Source of the DNA: Sulfurovum xiamenensis
Lineage (GTDB): Bacteria > Campylobacterota > Campylobacteria > Campylobacterales > Sulfurovaceae
Reading direction: 5' to 3'
NCBI RefSeq assembly: GCF_030347995.1
Contig: NZ_JAQIBC010000002.1
Coordinates: 310,001-374,000, forward strand
DNA: 64,000 nucleotides
Shown here: positions 53,230 to 63,354 of the stretch, one piece after another
Layout: each line of letters opens with the position of its first letter
Position numbering within the stretch: the stretch's first letter is position 1
Notes under the pieces: model-generated
Database searches by the model: none
Seen by the model: only the letters and a program-made list of their open reading frames with translations
What the model was told of the DNA's origin: nothing
Translations under genes and position numbers: made by a program

Positions 53230-54405
53230 ATGATAAAAACTCTTTTTGATAAGAACCATAATACTGCTATACTCCTGGCCGGTATACTCGCTATCGTCGT
53301 AGGTGTAGGTGTGGCAAGGTTTGCTTTTACTTCACTTCTTCCTTCTATGCTTGAAGACTTCTTGTCACTTACCTATGCCGGTGTCTTGGCATCCTCAAAT
53401 TTTGCAGGCTATCTGACTGGTGCTGTTTTTTCTATCTTTATCAAAGATATCAACACAAAAGTAAAATATTTTCGCATCGGTATGATACTCAGTATCCTTA
53501 CAACACTGGTGCTGGCAACTACTACCAATGAAACATTGTGGCTTATCTCAAGGATTATCGCTGGTTTTGGTTCAGCCATGGTCCTTATCGTGGGTGGTGC
53601 GATCGTCATGGTAAAACTGAACTTTGAGAATAAAACAAAGGCTATGGGCATCCACTTCAGCGGTATTGGTTTTGCCATAGTCATCTCTGAACTTCTCAGC
53701 CAGTATGTGCTGAAAAACGGTACATGGAGTGATGCCTGGCTGGCTTTATCTCTGTTTGCTTTTATCATCACTTTTTATACGCTTTATATTCTCTCTTTTG
53801 ATAAAGTGGTCAAAAAAGATGCGGTAAAACATCCTCTCTCAAAGTCGATATTCTCACCCTATGTCATACTGCTTATCTTGGCCTATTTCACAGAAGGTGT
53901 CGGTTTTGTCGTGCAGGGTACTTTTTTACCGGACATCATTAATTCTCTTGAAGGATTGGAGGGGTATGGAAATCTCGGTTGGCTTGTTGTGGGTATTGCA
54001 GGTATCCCCTCTTCTATCCTTTGGATGAGATGGGCACATTACTATGGAAGCGTCAATGTCATCATCATCGCGATGGCTCTGCAGATCATAGGTATTCTCA
54101 TACCCGCATGGAGTAACAACATCATACTCAACCTGCTCAGCGGTGCACTATACGGCAGTACTTTCATAGGCCTTGTAGCACTGTTTCTGAATCTCGGCGG
54201 TCAACTGGCCGGGAAAAATCCGGTGGTGCTTATGGGATCCATGACTTCTGCTTACGGCATCGGTCAAGTCGGTGCACCGCTTTACAGTGTTGCTCTTATC
54301 AATCATTTTGGAAACTATAATTCTACACTCTATGTCACAGCATTCATCGTGTTTTTAGGTATAGTGTTTTTAGCGTACGCAAAGAGAATCAACAAACTAA
54401 AATAA
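53230..54405 (+). CDS. YbfB/YjiJ-family MFS transporter
   Basis: A 391 aa major facilitator protein with about twelve helices. The family opening GVGVARFAFTSLLPSMLEDF and SNFAGYLTGAVFSIF, then RIIAGFGSAMVLIVGGAIV, are typical of YbfB/YjiJ permeases, whose substrates are mostly unknown. It lies upstream of the lipoprotein-type export operon but has a separate gap before it. Confidence 0.82.
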   Translation: MIKTLFDKNHNTAILLAGILAIVVGVGVARFAFTSLLPSMLEDFLSLTYAGVLASSNFAGYLTGAVFSIFIKDINTKVKYFRIGMILSILTTLVLATTTNETLWLISRIIAGFGSAMVLIVGGAIVMVKLNFENKTKAMGIHFSGIGFAIVISELLSQYVLKNGTWSDAWLALSLFAFIITFYTLYILSFDKVVKKDAVKHPLSKSIFSPYVILLILAYFTEGVGFVVQGTFLPDIINSLEGLEGYGNLGWLVVGIAGIPSSILWMRWAHYYGSVNVIIIAMALQIIGILIPAWSNNIILNLLSGALYGSTFIGLVALFLNLGGQLAGKNPVVLMGSMTSAYGIGQVGAPLYSVALINHFGNYNSTLYVTAFIVFLGIVFLAYAKRINKLK

Positions 54406-54423
54406 ACCTATCTACAATTTTGC

Positions 54424-54429
54424 TATAAT
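54424..54429 (+). promoter_or_regulatory. Promoter of the LolA-like/ABC/outer-membrane operon
   Basis: TTTTGCTATAAT is an extended -10 eighteen bases before ATG 54447, followed by an AAGGGG ribosome binding site; it would serve the five genes to 59420. Confidence 0.6.
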
Positions 54430-54446
54430 AAAAAAAAGGGGCTTAT

Positions 54447-55178
54447 ATGAAATACTTCATCTCTCTGCTTTTTATTGCATTCTCTTTACACGCTAACGAA
54501 GCCCAAGCCATCATCAAAAAACTTGAAAAAAATCTCCGTGGTGACTACATGTACTCCACTATGAGTATGATCGTTACCTCTAAGCGTGGCAAACGCACGG
54601 TAAAGATAGAGAGCTGGTCTGAGGGGAACGACAAGAGTTTTATCAAAATACTCTACCCTAAAAAAGACAAAGGCATCACCTTTTTAAAGATCGACAATCA
54701 AATGTGGCAGTATATTCCCAAGATAGAACGTACCATCAAGATACCACCATCTATGATGCTGCAAAGCTGGATGGGAAGTGACTTCACCAATGATGATATG
54801 GTCAAAGAGAGCTCTTTGGAAGAGGACTACAGCGCCTCTCTTCTCTCAAAGAAAGGTGATTTTGCTACCTTGGAACTGATACCAAAACCCAATGCCGCAG
54901 TCGTTTGGGGAAAGATCGTCATTGATGTCGATCTCAAAAAGGCTGTCCCCATCAAAGAGATATTTTACGATGACATGATGAAAAAAGTAAGGATAATGAC
55001 CTTCTCCAAAATAGAAGCGCATGGTTCACACACGATCCCTATGGTCATGGAACTCCAGCCTCTAGATCCGGACAAAAAGAAAAACCGTACGAAGGTGATT
55101 TTTGAGAAGGTCAACTTTGATACAAAAATAGATCCTTCGTATTTTACAAAACAAGCTTTGAAACGCTATTCAAGGTAA
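54447..55178 (+). CDS. LolA-like outer membrane lipoprotein-sorting protein
   Basis: A 243 aa periplasmic protein with signal peptide (YFISLLFIAFSLHA). The body follows the LolA/DUF4292-like half-barrel: MSMIVTSKRGKRTVKIESWSEGNDKSFIKILYPKKDKG, then QMWQYIPKIERTIKIPPSMM and VPIKEIFYDD. Such proteins carry a lipidated or hydrophobic cargo between membranes. First gene of an operon with two permeases, an ATPase and an outer-membrane protein. Confidence 0.82.
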   Translation: MKYFISLLFIAFSLHANEAQAIIKKLEKNLRGDYMYSTMSMIVTSKRGKRTVKIESWSEGNDKSFIKILYPKKDKGITFLKIDNQMWQYIPKIERTIKIPPSMMLQSWMGSDFTNDDMVKESSLEEDYSASLLSKKGDFATLELIPKPNAAVVWGKIVIDVDLKKAVPIKEIFYDDMMKKVRIMTFSKIEAHGSHTIPMVMELQPLDPDKKKNRTKVIFEKVNFDTKIDPSYFTKQALKRYSR

Positions 55179-55189
55179 AAGGTAGGACC

Positions 55190-56410
55190 GTGCTTTTTTC
55201 ACTCGCTTTTAGAAATATTGTAAAATCCAAAGGCAGAAGTATCACCACCCTGCTTTTGAGCACCTTCAGTACGATTCTCTTCATATCTTATGTTGCACTG
55301 ATGGATGGTTCACACCATCAGATCATTAAAAGTTCGGTGGAGATCTATACCGGGTATGCACATGTGAATCTTGACGGGTATAGAGATGAAGGCGGTTACG
55401 ATCATCTCATAGAAGATGCAGATCACATTGATACTATTCTCAAAAATGACCCTTCCATCAAACACTATAGTCCAAGGTTTGAGACCTATGCGCTACTATC
55501 AGGAGAGATAAAGACCATAGGAAGTTTGATTGGAGGGATCATTCCTTCCCGGGAAAAAACACTGAGTAAATTGAACGATTCTCTTATCAAAGGTGCTTAT
55601 CTCGATGATAATGATACCAATGCCATCTACATCGGCTCTTCACTTGCAGAGCGTTTGGATGCAGAGGTAGGCAGCGAGATAGCCATGGTGGGATCTTCCG
55701 TCGATTACTCCATCGCTGCAGACCTTTTTACTGTGAAAGGGATCTTTAAAACAGGCCTTTTCGAATTTGATTCCCAGTCCGCTTTTGTCAACAAATCCTA
55801 TCTGGACACCCTGATGATGAGTCAAAATATAGCCAGTTATTTTACCCTCTACTTCCATGATAATGACAAGATAGATACAATGACCACAAAACTTCAAAAT
55901 GTACTCCCTTCAGGGTATGAATCGGTCAATTGGAAAACACTTCTTACCGCACTGGTACAGGCGATGCTGGTTGATTCTATTTTCGGGTATATCTCCATCT
56001 CCATCTTCTTTATCGTGATCTTTTTTGTGATCATGATATTTTCTTATGTCAGTATCTATACGCGTGCCAGAGAAATAGGACTGTTACGTGCTTTGGGACT
56101 GACATCCAAAGATATCTTTGGCATGCTTTTCATTGAGATCCTGATACTTGCTACGATCAGCATCATTCTGGGTACCCTTATCGGTGCATCCATCGCCTAC
56201 TACTTTGAACTTCACCCTATCGTGATATCGGGTATTGCTGAGACCTATAAAGAGTATGGTGTGGTCAGTGATGAGATACCAATGAACTTTGATCTCTTTA
56301 CCATCTCATGGAATGCACTGACGATCTTTATACTCAATCTGGCAGCCATTATCTACCCGATCTTCAAGGTCAATAAACTCACGGCAATGGAGGCGATGAG
56401 ATATGTCTAA
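55190..56410 (+). CDS. FtsX/MacB-type ABC transporter permease (first)
   Basis: A 406 aa permease with one N-terminal helix, a large periplasmic domain and three C-terminal helices with the FtsX signature (YTRAREIGLLRALGLTSKDIFGMLF, then INKLTAMEAMRYV-like ending). Start is GTG 55190, with AAAGG seven bases upstream. The architecture is that of LolC/E and MacB, which extract lipoproteins or substrates from the outer leaflet of the inner membrane rather than transporting through a pore. Its end overlaps the second permease by eight bases. Confidence 0.88.
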   Translation: MLFSLAFRNIVKSKGRSITTLLLSTFSTILFISYVALMDGSHHQIIKSSVEIYTGYAHVNLDGYRDEGGYDHLIEDADHIDTILKNDPSIKHYSPRFETYALLSGEIKTIGSLIGGIIPSREKTLSKLNDSLIKGAYLDDNDTNAIYIGSSLAERLDAEVGSEIAMVGSSVDYSIAADLFTVKGIFKTGLFEFDSQSAFVNKSYLDTLMMSQNIASYFTLYFHDNDKIDTMTTKLQNVLPSGYESVNWKTLLTALVQAMLVDSIFGYISISIFFIVIFFVIMIFSYVSIYTRAREIGLLRALGLTSKDIFGMLFIEILILATISIILGTLIGASIAYYFELHPIVISGIAETYKEYGVVSDEIPMNFDLFTISWNALTIFILNLAAIIYPIFKVNKLTAMEAMRYV

Positions 56411-57638
56411 ATATCCACTGAGTACCGTACTGGCCTGGCTGAGTATTTGGAGACGTAAAACCCGTTCTTTGATGGTGATTATGATGATCGCACTGAGTCT
56501 GACTGGTCTGCTTGGACTCCAGGGACTCTATGATGGTATGATCCTCCATTTGATCAATACGACCATCCGCAGTGATTCAGGAGAGATATCTCTCTACAAC
56601 AAAAAGTATAGACTGAATAAAACACTGGAGTACAGACTCACGCCTATTTCAAACTATATAGAGGCTTTTTCCAAGATAGAAGCTATAGACGCTTACTCCG
56701 TGCGTTTGGAAAAAGAAGGTCTCATCGCTACCGCACACAAGTCTCTTGGGGCAGTCCTCAAAGGCATCTCTCTTTCAAATGAACAGAATTTCGGAGAACT
56801 GAATGATTTCATCACCCAAGGGGAGTACAGTTTTGGTGAAAAGAGTCAAAAGGCATTGATCGGTTCAGCACTGGCTAAAAAACTCAATCTTAACATAGGA
56901 AGCCGTGTGATCTTCACCGCGCAAGATGCAACAGGTGAGATCAATGCTATCTCTTTTCGTATTAGTGGTATTCTCAAGACCGGTAACCCTACTATCGATG
57001 ATCAGGCTGTATTTGTCTCTATGGAAAAGATGTCCACATTTCTCGATGTGCATCAAAGTGCTACTCAGATAGCGTTGCGTGTGAAAGACTCTGAGAGTAT
57101 CATTACAGTACAAAAAGAGCTGAAAAAACGTTTTCCTGCCATAGATGTACTCCGATGGGATGAACTCTACCCTTTACTGATACAGATGCAGGAGTGGATG
57201 AATATCTTCAATTTGGCCTCTTATGCCATTGTCTTTATCGTCGCTGCACTGGGAATTTTTGGTGTAATGCTTGTCTCAGTTCTAGAAAGAATGCGCGAAT
57301 TCAGTATTATGCTTGCCATAGGAACCCCTTACAGAACCGTTAGAAACCAGATCATTATGGAAGCCTCTTTTCTCGGGTTGATCGGTTATATAGCAGGTGC
57401 TTTGGGAGGATGGATATTCCTTTTGTATATGTCAACTGCAGGTGTGGATATGCGCGCTTTTGAAGCCGGTCTGGAACTCTATGGCTACAGTGCAGTCATG
57501 TATGCCAATATGCATCTTTACTATTTCTTTCAAGCATTCTTTGCTGTATTTTTTGCTACCCTGCTCTCAGTGATCTGGCCTCTGCGTAAACTGAAAAAGA
57601 TAAAACCTATACAAGTTATACAAGGAAAAATGTTATGA
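56403..57638 (+). CDS. FtsX/MacB-type ABC transporter permease (second)
   Basis: A 411 aa partner of the first permease with the same layout: helix at about residues 20-40, periplasmic domain, then helices with VSVLERMREFSIMLAIGTPYRTVRNQI and the closing LRKLKKIKPIQVIQGKML. Two different permeases plus one ATPase match the LolCDE pattern. It overlaps the ATPase gene by four bases. Confidence 0.88.
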   Translation: MSKYPLSTVLAWLSIWRRKTRSLMVIMMIALSLTGLLGLQGLYDGMILHLINTTIRSDSGEISLYNKKYRLNKTLEYRLTPISNYIEAFSKIEAIDAYSVRLEKEGLIATAHKSLGAVLKGISLSNEQNFGELNDFITQGEYSFGEKSQKALIGSALAKKLNLNIGSRVIFTAQDATGEINAISFRISGILKTGNPTIDDQAVFVSMEKMSTFLDVHQSATQIALRVKDSESIITVQKELKKRFPAIDVLRWDELYPLLIQMQEWMNIFNLASYAIVFIVAALGIFGVMLVSVLERMREFSIMLAIGTPYRTVRNQIIMEASFLGLIGYIAGALGGWIFLLYMSTAGVDMRAFEAGLELYGYSAVMYANMHLYYFFQAFFAVFFATLLSVIWPLRKLKKIKPIQVIQGKML

Positions 57639-58306
57639 AACTCAACCATGTCTACAAAACATTCTACCCTGATACCCCCAAAGAGGTCAAAGCCCTGACC
57701 GATATCAATCTTACCTTTGAAAAGGGTGAGTTCACTACCCTGAGTGGTGAGTCAGGTTCAGGAAAAACCACCCTTTTGAATATTATAGGTGGACTTGACT
57801 CTGCCACAAGCGGAGAGATATTTTTTGAAGGAGAAGAGATATCGGCTTATAGTGAAGAGAAGATGGCAAAACTGAGACTGCATGATATCGGTTTTATCTT
57901 TCAGGCCTACAATCTCATCCATGTACTCAATGTGAGAGAAAACATAGGGTTCATTATGAAACTGCTCAAGTTTGATCAAAAAGAGATCGATGCACGTATC
58001 ATGGAACTGGCTTCTATATTGCAGATCGAAGACCTTCTTGACAAACTGCCCGGTGAGATAAGCGGTGGACAGCAGCAGCGTGTGGCTGTAGCACGTGCAG
58101 TTGCTTCACGTCCCAAACTGATACTCGCTGATGAACCCACAGCAAACCTTGATTCAAAGAACAGTGAACGTCTGATGAATATGCTGCGAACACTCAATGA
58201 AAAAGAGCATGTGACGGTCATCTTTGCTTCCCATGACAAGTATGTACTGGAACAGTCCAAACGTATCATAGTTCTGGATGACGGAGTTGTCGTTGAAGAT
58301 CGTTAA
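57635..58306 (+). CDS. LolD-like ABC transporter ATP-binding protein
   Basis: A 223 aa ATPase: Walker A GESGSGKTT, Q-loop FIFQAYNLIHVL, signature ISGGQQQRVAVARA and Walker B LILADEPTANLDSKNSE, closest to the LolD/MacB branch. It powers the two FtsX-type permeases. The following outer-membrane gene begins inside its last codons, so all five genes are tightly coupled. Confidence 0.92.
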   Translation: MKLNHVYKTFYPDTPKEVKALTDINLTFEKGEFTTLSGESGSGKTTLLNIIGGLDSATSGEIFFEGEEISAYSEEKMAKLRLHDIGFIFQAYNLIHVLNVRENIGFIMKLLKFDQKEIDARIMELASILQIEDLLDKLPGEISGGQQQRVAVARAVASRPKLILADEPTANLDSKNSERLMNMLRTLNEKEHVTVIFASHDKYVLEQSKRIIVLDDGVVVEDR

Positions 58307-59420
58307 CTCTCTAGCCCTGCTCTGTTTGACCGTGCCGATCATGGCCATAGAGCACGACATCACCATAGAGAACACCAACTATACGATCTCAAAGATACCC
58401 TATACTCAACAGGAAAGAACACTCTATAACTACAACAGGCTAAGGTTGACCGATAATATGACAGAAAGAAATTGGTTTGCCCATATCATCGCAGATATAG
58501 ATAACTACTACGGAGAAACCTATATAAATAGCTTTGAATACGGGTTTTTTCGCTCTATCCAAGCAGATACCCCCTTTGACATAGAGACACATAGCAAAAA
58601 CTATGGGAATGGCGAAGTATTTGGACGGCTGCACCGTTTTTCTATCGGTTACGCAGATGAAAAACATAATATACTCTTCGGTCTACAAAAGATCACGATG
58701 GGTGTGGGACGCATATGGACACCTACCGATCTTTTTAACCCTAGAAATCCTCTTGCACTGGAACCTGACCAGATCTATGGTAACTTTTCTCTCTCCTATA
58801 CCTATGCACTGGGAACACTCAGCCAGATGATGGGAGTGGTAGCTAAACGTCATGATGGTAGTTACAAATATGCAGGAAGGATCAAAGGGAATACCAAGAT
58901 CGGGGATGTCGCACTGGATCTCTTTTCAAGTAATGATGCCCAAATGATCGCCTATGAGATAGAAGGTAATCTTTTTGATACTGGCATAGAATGGCGAAGT
59001 GAAGGCGGGTACTACAAAGATAAACTGCTAGATAGATCCTTTTATCAAACCATATTGGGTGTAGACTATGGTTTTGTCAATGGACTGACCGTCATGGCCG
59101 AGTGGCTGCACTCTACCAAAACCTATACAACTGATGAAATACTCAACTTCCAGAAAAGCAGCTTGGGTTATAACCGTCATCTCTCTTCAGACTATATAGG
59201 AGCCTCTGCCTATTATGACTTCAACCTACTTTATAGCGGTACACTGAGTATGATACACAGTCCAGAAGACCAAAGTAGTTTCATCTCCCCTCTTCTCACT
59301 TACAGTCTCAGTGACGATGCTTCCGTATCAATAGGTGCAATGCTTTATAGAGGAACAGAAGAGAGTGAATTCGGTAGTGTAGAGAACAGCTATTATCTGC
59401 GTTTCAGAGTGACCTATTGA
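58293..59420 (+). CDS. Outer-membrane beta-barrel-like protein of the ABC operon
   Basis: A 375 aa exported protein. Start TTG 58293 (GGAG six bases upstream) gives a clean signal peptide (KIVNSLALLCLTVPIMA); ATG 58278 would add five residues. The body consists of alternating, aromatic-rich strands (FGRLHRFSIGYADEKHNI, KITMGVGRIWTPTDLFNPRNP, NSYYLRFRVTY at the end), as expected for a barrel with an aromatic C-terminus. It may receive cargo from the LolA-like protein. It overlaps the ATPase gene by 14 bases. Confidence 0.78.
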   Translation: MKIVNSLALLCLTVPIMAIEHDITIENTNYTISKIPYTQQERTLYNYNRLRLTDNMTERNWFAHIIADIDNYYGETYINSFEYGFFRSIQADTPFDIETHSKNYGNGEVFGRLHRFSIGYADEKHNILFGLQKITMGVGRIWTPTDLFNPRNPLALEPDQIYGNFSLSYTYALGTLSQMMGVVAKRHDGSYKYAGRIKGNTKIGDVALDLFSSNDAQMIAYEIEGNLFDTGIEWRSEGGYYKDKLLDRSFYQTILGVDYGFVNGLTVMAEWLHSTKTYTTDEILNFQKSSLGYNRHLSSDYIGASAYYDFNLLYSGTLSMIHSPEDQSSFISPLLTYSLSDDASVSIGAMLYRGTEESEFGSVENSYYLRFRVTY

Positions 59421-59440
59421 TCCTTTACCACCTATTTTTT

Positions 59441-59460
59441 AAGCACTTTTCAGTGTTTTT
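59441..59460 (+). terminator. Weak intrinsic terminator after the ABC operon
   Basis: CACT and AGTG pair around a TTTC loop and are followed by a run of five T, 20 bases after the operon's last stop. The stem is short, so the call is weak. Confidence 0.35.
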
Positions 59461-59554
59461 ATCTAAGCTTCAGGCTTCTTGTATCCTTCAGTAAATATAG
59501 GGTTTTTAGAGCTTCCAAAAGCCAAAAGCTAAGGTATGCCTATACTATATCAGC

Positions 59555-59560
59555 TATAAT
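59555..59560 (+). promoter_or_regulatory. -10 box of the 103 aa gene
   Basis: CAGCTATAATCTG contains TATAAT 43 bases before ATG 59603. Confidence 0.5.
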
Positions 59561-59602
59561 CTGAAAATAATCGACGAAAAGACATACTTAAAGGATAAAA
59601 AA

Positions 59603-59914
59603 ATGTACCCAGGAAAGATAAGAAAAGGCTTCTCAATGAAAATTAGCGGGGTCCATCTTACGCGTCCAGAGTTGCATAATCTCGCGGCGGAACTAGGTAT
59701 TGGAACCAGAGATGTACTTATAAAAGACGGCATACTTACGATTTACAACACCTCTAATGTATGCCAGGAAATTATAGATGATAATGCTTTGGTCTCTTTT
59801 GTTTCAATGGTACTGAGTATCCCTGCTGAAGATATCAGTGAGTTAAAAGAAGTGGTAGAAGAACCCGTAAAGTTAGAGTTTGATTTCGATGATGACGACG
59901 AGGATGATTTTTAG
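59603..59914 (+). CDS. 103 aa hypothetical protein with acidic tail
   Basis: A soluble protein whose core (MKISGVHLTRPELHNLAAEL, then DVLIKDGILTIYNTS) shows clear strand-helix alternation and whose last ~15 residues are nearly all Asp/Glu (DFDDDDEDDF). AAAGGA lies seven bases before ATG 59603; ATG 59636 is an alternative. No family recognised. Confidence 0.65.
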   Translation: MYPGKIRKGFSMKISGVHLTRPELHNLAAELGIGTRDVLIKDGILTIYNTSNVCQEIIDDNALVSFVSMVLSIPAEDISELKEVVEEPVKLEFDFDDDDEDDF

Positions 59915-60017
59915 ACTCTTCGACATGAAGCATTGTTTGATGCACTGAAGTGTAAAGGTGCATTCACACTAGCTGAACATGCAGCAAAGGATAATGAATG
60001 AGTATCACTATGATGTG

Positions 60018-60389
60018 TTACTCGTCATCCTCTTCATCTTTGGCTATCTCTGCACGTATTTGATCCATATCAAGTCCCTTCACGTGGGTGATGAGTTTAT
60101 CAAAGGCTTCTTCAGGGAGCATACCTGCTTGATTGAGCAAGATGATACCATCTCTGCTGACCATCAGTGTTGGAATCGAACGGATACCGTACTGCGCCGA
60201 TATCGCAGGTTGTTCCTCAGTATTGACCTTGGCAAAGGTAATATCAGGATACTTTTCTGCTACCCTTTCAAAAATTGGGGCGAACTGCTTACAAGGCCCA
60301 CACCATTCTGCCCAAAAATCGATAATGACTATTTCATTATTGTCCAGTGTTTCATTAAAATTTTGTGTTGTTAAATCTATATATGCCAT
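60018..60389 (-). CDS. Thioredoxin family protein
   Basis: A 123 aa cytoplasmic thioredoxin fold with the classic active site WAEWCGPCKQFAPIF and cis-Pro in IRSIPTLMV. The C-terminus carries an unusual acidic extension (EIAKDEEDDE). AAGGA precedes ATG 60389. It is a general disulfide reductase or a specialised homologue; no partner gene is adjacent. Confidence 0.92.
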   Translation of the reverse strand: MAYIDLTTQNFNETLDNNEIVIIDFWAEWCGPCKQFAPIFERVAEKYPDITFAKVNTEEQPAISAQYGIRSIPTLMVSRDGIILLNQAGMLPEEAFDKLITHVKGLDMDQIRAEIAKDEEDDE

Positions 60390-60604
60390 AGTCTTTCCTT
60401 TATATGAGGATGGAGTATAGCATAGCGATCATATCTGTTCTCTTAATATTATAACTTGGATAATGAATGTTTATGTTATCTCTCCCACTCTTCCCAATGC
60501 CCTCATCATTTGCCTACTAAAATCAGCTTTTTATACACATTGAATGCTGTTTTAGAAGAGTGGCAAGATAAATAGATACAGTTCAAATCTCTCTATCCAT
60601 CGAT

Positions 60605-63331
60605 CTACACACTCCTTTTATTTGTATCCCTGTAGCGTACAACATACTTTTCAAGCTCTACAAGGAAGAGTACAGAAGATGCAACCAACACTATACGCAA
60701 CCATATGGTAAAGTCGATTGCCGTACTGCCGAACAGAGACTGCATTGGTCCAAGATAGGTAAAGCCAAGCTGCAGTATGACCAGTATAGCAATAGCGATC
60801 AGTACATAACGGTTTCCAGATAAACCTTCCCAGTTCAAAACCGAGCCTGTGATATAACGGGAGTTGAACAGATAAAAGATCTCAAACATGATCAGAGTGT
60901 TTACCGCTACAGTTTGTGCATGCGCAATACTAGCACCCTGTTCCATTTCCCAAATAAAAAGCCCAAATGTACCACCCATCAAGATCATTGAAACATAAGC
61001 AATACGCCAAATAAGATACCCTGTAAGTATAGGCTCATGTGCATCACGCGGGGGTCTTTGCATAACATTTTGCTCAGGTGGTTCAAAGGCCAGTGACAGC
61101 GCTAATGTCACAGCTGTTACCATATTTACCCAAAGGATCTGCACCGGGATAAGAGGCATCTGATGAAAGCCAAATGCAATAGCAGCCAGAATGATCAATG
61201 CCTCACCGCCATTGGTCGGAAGAATAAAAAGTATGGCCTTTTTGAGATTATCATAGACTGTACGACCCTCTTCTACCGCATGAATGATGGAAGCAAAATT
61301 ATCATCTGCAAGTACCATTTCAGATGCTTCTTTTGCGGCTTCTGTACCATTATGCCCCATCGCAGTACCTACATCAGCACGTTTGAGTGCAGGTGCATCG
61401 TTCACCCCGTCACCTGTCATTGCTACTATCAGACCATGCTCCTGTAATGATCGTACCAGACAAAGTTTATGTTCAGGGTTCACACGTGCATAGATATCAA
61501 CGTCCAGCACGCGTTGACGTAGCTCTTCCTCACTCATGGATTCAAGTTCTGTCCCTGTCAGCACATCATCGGTATTCACAAGTTTCAGTTGTTTGGCGAT
61601 GGCACGTGCAGTGGCACCATGATCACCTGTGATCATTTTCACTCTGATCCCTGCCTTGTTACAGACCTGCACCGCTTCAATCGCTTCTTCACGAGGTGGA
61701 TCGATCAAACCAAGCATACCCAGCATGATCAGACCTCCCTCTAGATCACTGAATGCAAGTTCCTCCTGTTTAGGCTTTGCCGGCTTGGAAGCAAGGGCCA
61801 ATACACGCTGTCCATGCCCTGCAAGCTCTTCAATACGCTCCAGCCAGTAATGCTTATCCAAAGGTTGGTCACCATCGAGACTTCTCTGATAGGTACACAT
61901 CTCCAATATCTGCTCTGGGGCACCCTTGAGAAAAATAAAAGTATCACCAGCATGGTCATGGTGGAGTGTCGCCATAAAACGGTGTTCTGATTCAAAAGGG
62001 ATAAGATCGGTACGAGGGTACTCTTTGGCTTCCATCTCCATATCCAGTCCTGCCTTTAAAGCAGCTATCAGAAGGGCTCCCTCCATGGGATCACCATGTA
62101 CAAACCATTCACCATTCTTTTGTTCCAATGATGCATCATTACAAAGCATTGCAGCCCGGGCTACTTCCTCTAAAAGTGGTCTCTCTTCTGCCAGAACAGC
62201 TCTGCCAGATAAAGAGATCTCTCCATGTGGGTCATAGCCTGTTCCGCTGAGTTGAAACAGATCTTTGGCCGTCGCGATCGTAGAGACGGTCATTTCATTA
62301 CGGGTTAAGGTACCTGTTTTATCCGAACAGATCACGGTGACCGCCCCGAGTGTTTCAACCGCCGGTAATTTACGGATGATCGCATGACGTTTTGCCATTC
62401 GCTGTACACCAATAGCAAGCGTAATGGTCATGATGGCAGGCAGTCCTTCCGGGATAGCGGCGACTGCCAGACTGACTGCAGCAAGAAACATTTCAGACGC
62501 AGCATAATCCCTGACCCATAAGCCAAAGGCAAAGGTGATCAGAGAAATACCCAAAATAGCGATTGTAAGCCAACGGCCGAACTGGGCCATTTGGCGAAGT
62601 AGAGGCGTCGTCACTGCTTCCACCTCCGATACCAGGCTGCTGATACGGCCTATTTGTGTATGTGCACCCGTGCCAATAACGATGCCGCTGCCTTGACCGT
62701 GTGTGACAATGGTGCCCGAGTACGCCATGCAACTCCGATCGCCTATCACACTCTCTTTTCCTACAGGATCTGTCATTTTCTCTACCGCTATCGACTCACC
62801 TGTCAAGGCCGACTCCTGAATTTGAAGTCCCTTGACGCGAAAAAGTCTCAAGTCTGCTGGTACCTTATCACCAGATTGCAAAGTTACGATATCTCCTGGC
62901 ACCAGATCTTCTGCCTGGATCGTTCCCTGTCGGCCATTACGTATCACGATTGCATGAGGAGAAAGCATCTGTTGTATGGATCTCAAAGCATCCTCTGCTT
63001 TACCCTCCTGTATGAATCCGATTAATGCGTTAAGAAGTACGACAGCAAAGATCACACCGGCATCGACCCAATGCTCCAATATAGCAGTCACTATACCTGC
63101 AGCAAGCAGCACGTAGATCAATATATTATGAAATTGATAGATAAAGCGTAAAAATGCACTGCGTGTCTGTACTACAGGAAGCTGATTTGGCCCATACGAT
63201 TCAAGTCTCTTCTCTACCTCTTCTTGATCAAGGCCATCTGTAGATGTTTCAAGTAATGTGAAGACAGAATTTGTACTTTTAGTGTGCCAATCTTCTGATA
63301 TCAAAACCGACGTATCTACTTGGTTCTTCAT
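60605..63331 (-). CDS. Type II cation-transporting P-type ATPase
   Basis: A 908 aa membrane pump. The phosphorylation site is CSDKTGTLTRNE (near residue 340), with TGES in the actuator domain (LTGESIAVEK), the hinge MTGDGVNDAPALKRADVGTAMG, and ten predicted helices. PEGLPA in helix M4 (VAAIPEGLPAIMTITLA) matches Ca2+/Mn2+-type (SERCA/PMR1-like) pumps rather than heavy-metal pumps; no N-terminal metal-binding domain is present. It starts after the PsiE-like gene on the same strand. Confidence 0.93.
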   Translation of the reverse strand: MKNQVDTSVLISEDWHTKSTNSVFTLLETSTDGLDQEEVEKRLESYGPNQLPVVQTRSAFLRFIYQFHNILIYVLLAAGIVTAILEHWVDAGVIFAVVLLNALIGFIQEGKAEDALRSIQQMLSPHAIVIRNGRQGTIQAEDLVPGDIVTLQSGDKVPADLRLFRVKGLQIQESALTGESIAVEKMTDPVGKESVIGDRSCMAYSGTIVTHGQGSGIVIGTGAHTQIGRISSLVSEVEAVTTPLLRQMAQFGRWLTIAILGISLITFAFGLWVRDYAASEMFLAAVSLAVAAIPEGLPAIMTITLAIGVQRMAKRHAIIRKLPAVETLGAVTVICSDKTGTLTRNEMTVSTIATAKDLFQLSGTGYDPHGEISLSGRAVLAEERPLLEEVARAAMLCNDASLEQKNGEWFVHGDPMEGALLIAALKAGLDMEMEAKEYPRTDLIPFESEHRFMATLHHDHAGDTFIFLKGAPEQILEMCTYQRSLDGDQPLDKHYWLERIEELAGHGQRVLALASKPAKPKQEELAFSDLEGGLIMLGMLGLIDPPREEAIEAVQVCNKAGIRVKMITGDHGATARAIAKQLKLVNTDDVLTGTELESMSEEELRQRVLDVDIYARVNPEHKLCLVRSLQEHGLIVAMTGDGVNDAPALKRADVGTAMGHNGTEAAKEASEMVLADDNFASIIHAVEEGRTVYDNLKKAILFILPTNGGEALIILAAIAFGFHQMPLIPVQILWVNMVTAVTLALSLAFEPPEQNVMQRPPRDAHEPILTGYLIWRIAYVSMILMGGTFGLFIWEMEQGASIAHAQTVAVNTLIMFEIFYLFNSRYITGSVLNWEGLSGNRYVLIAIAILVILQLGFTYLGPMQSLFGSTAIDFTIWLRIVLVASSVLFLVELEKYVVRYRDTNKRSV

Positions 63332-63354
63332 GGTTGCACCTTTCTAGACAGTTG

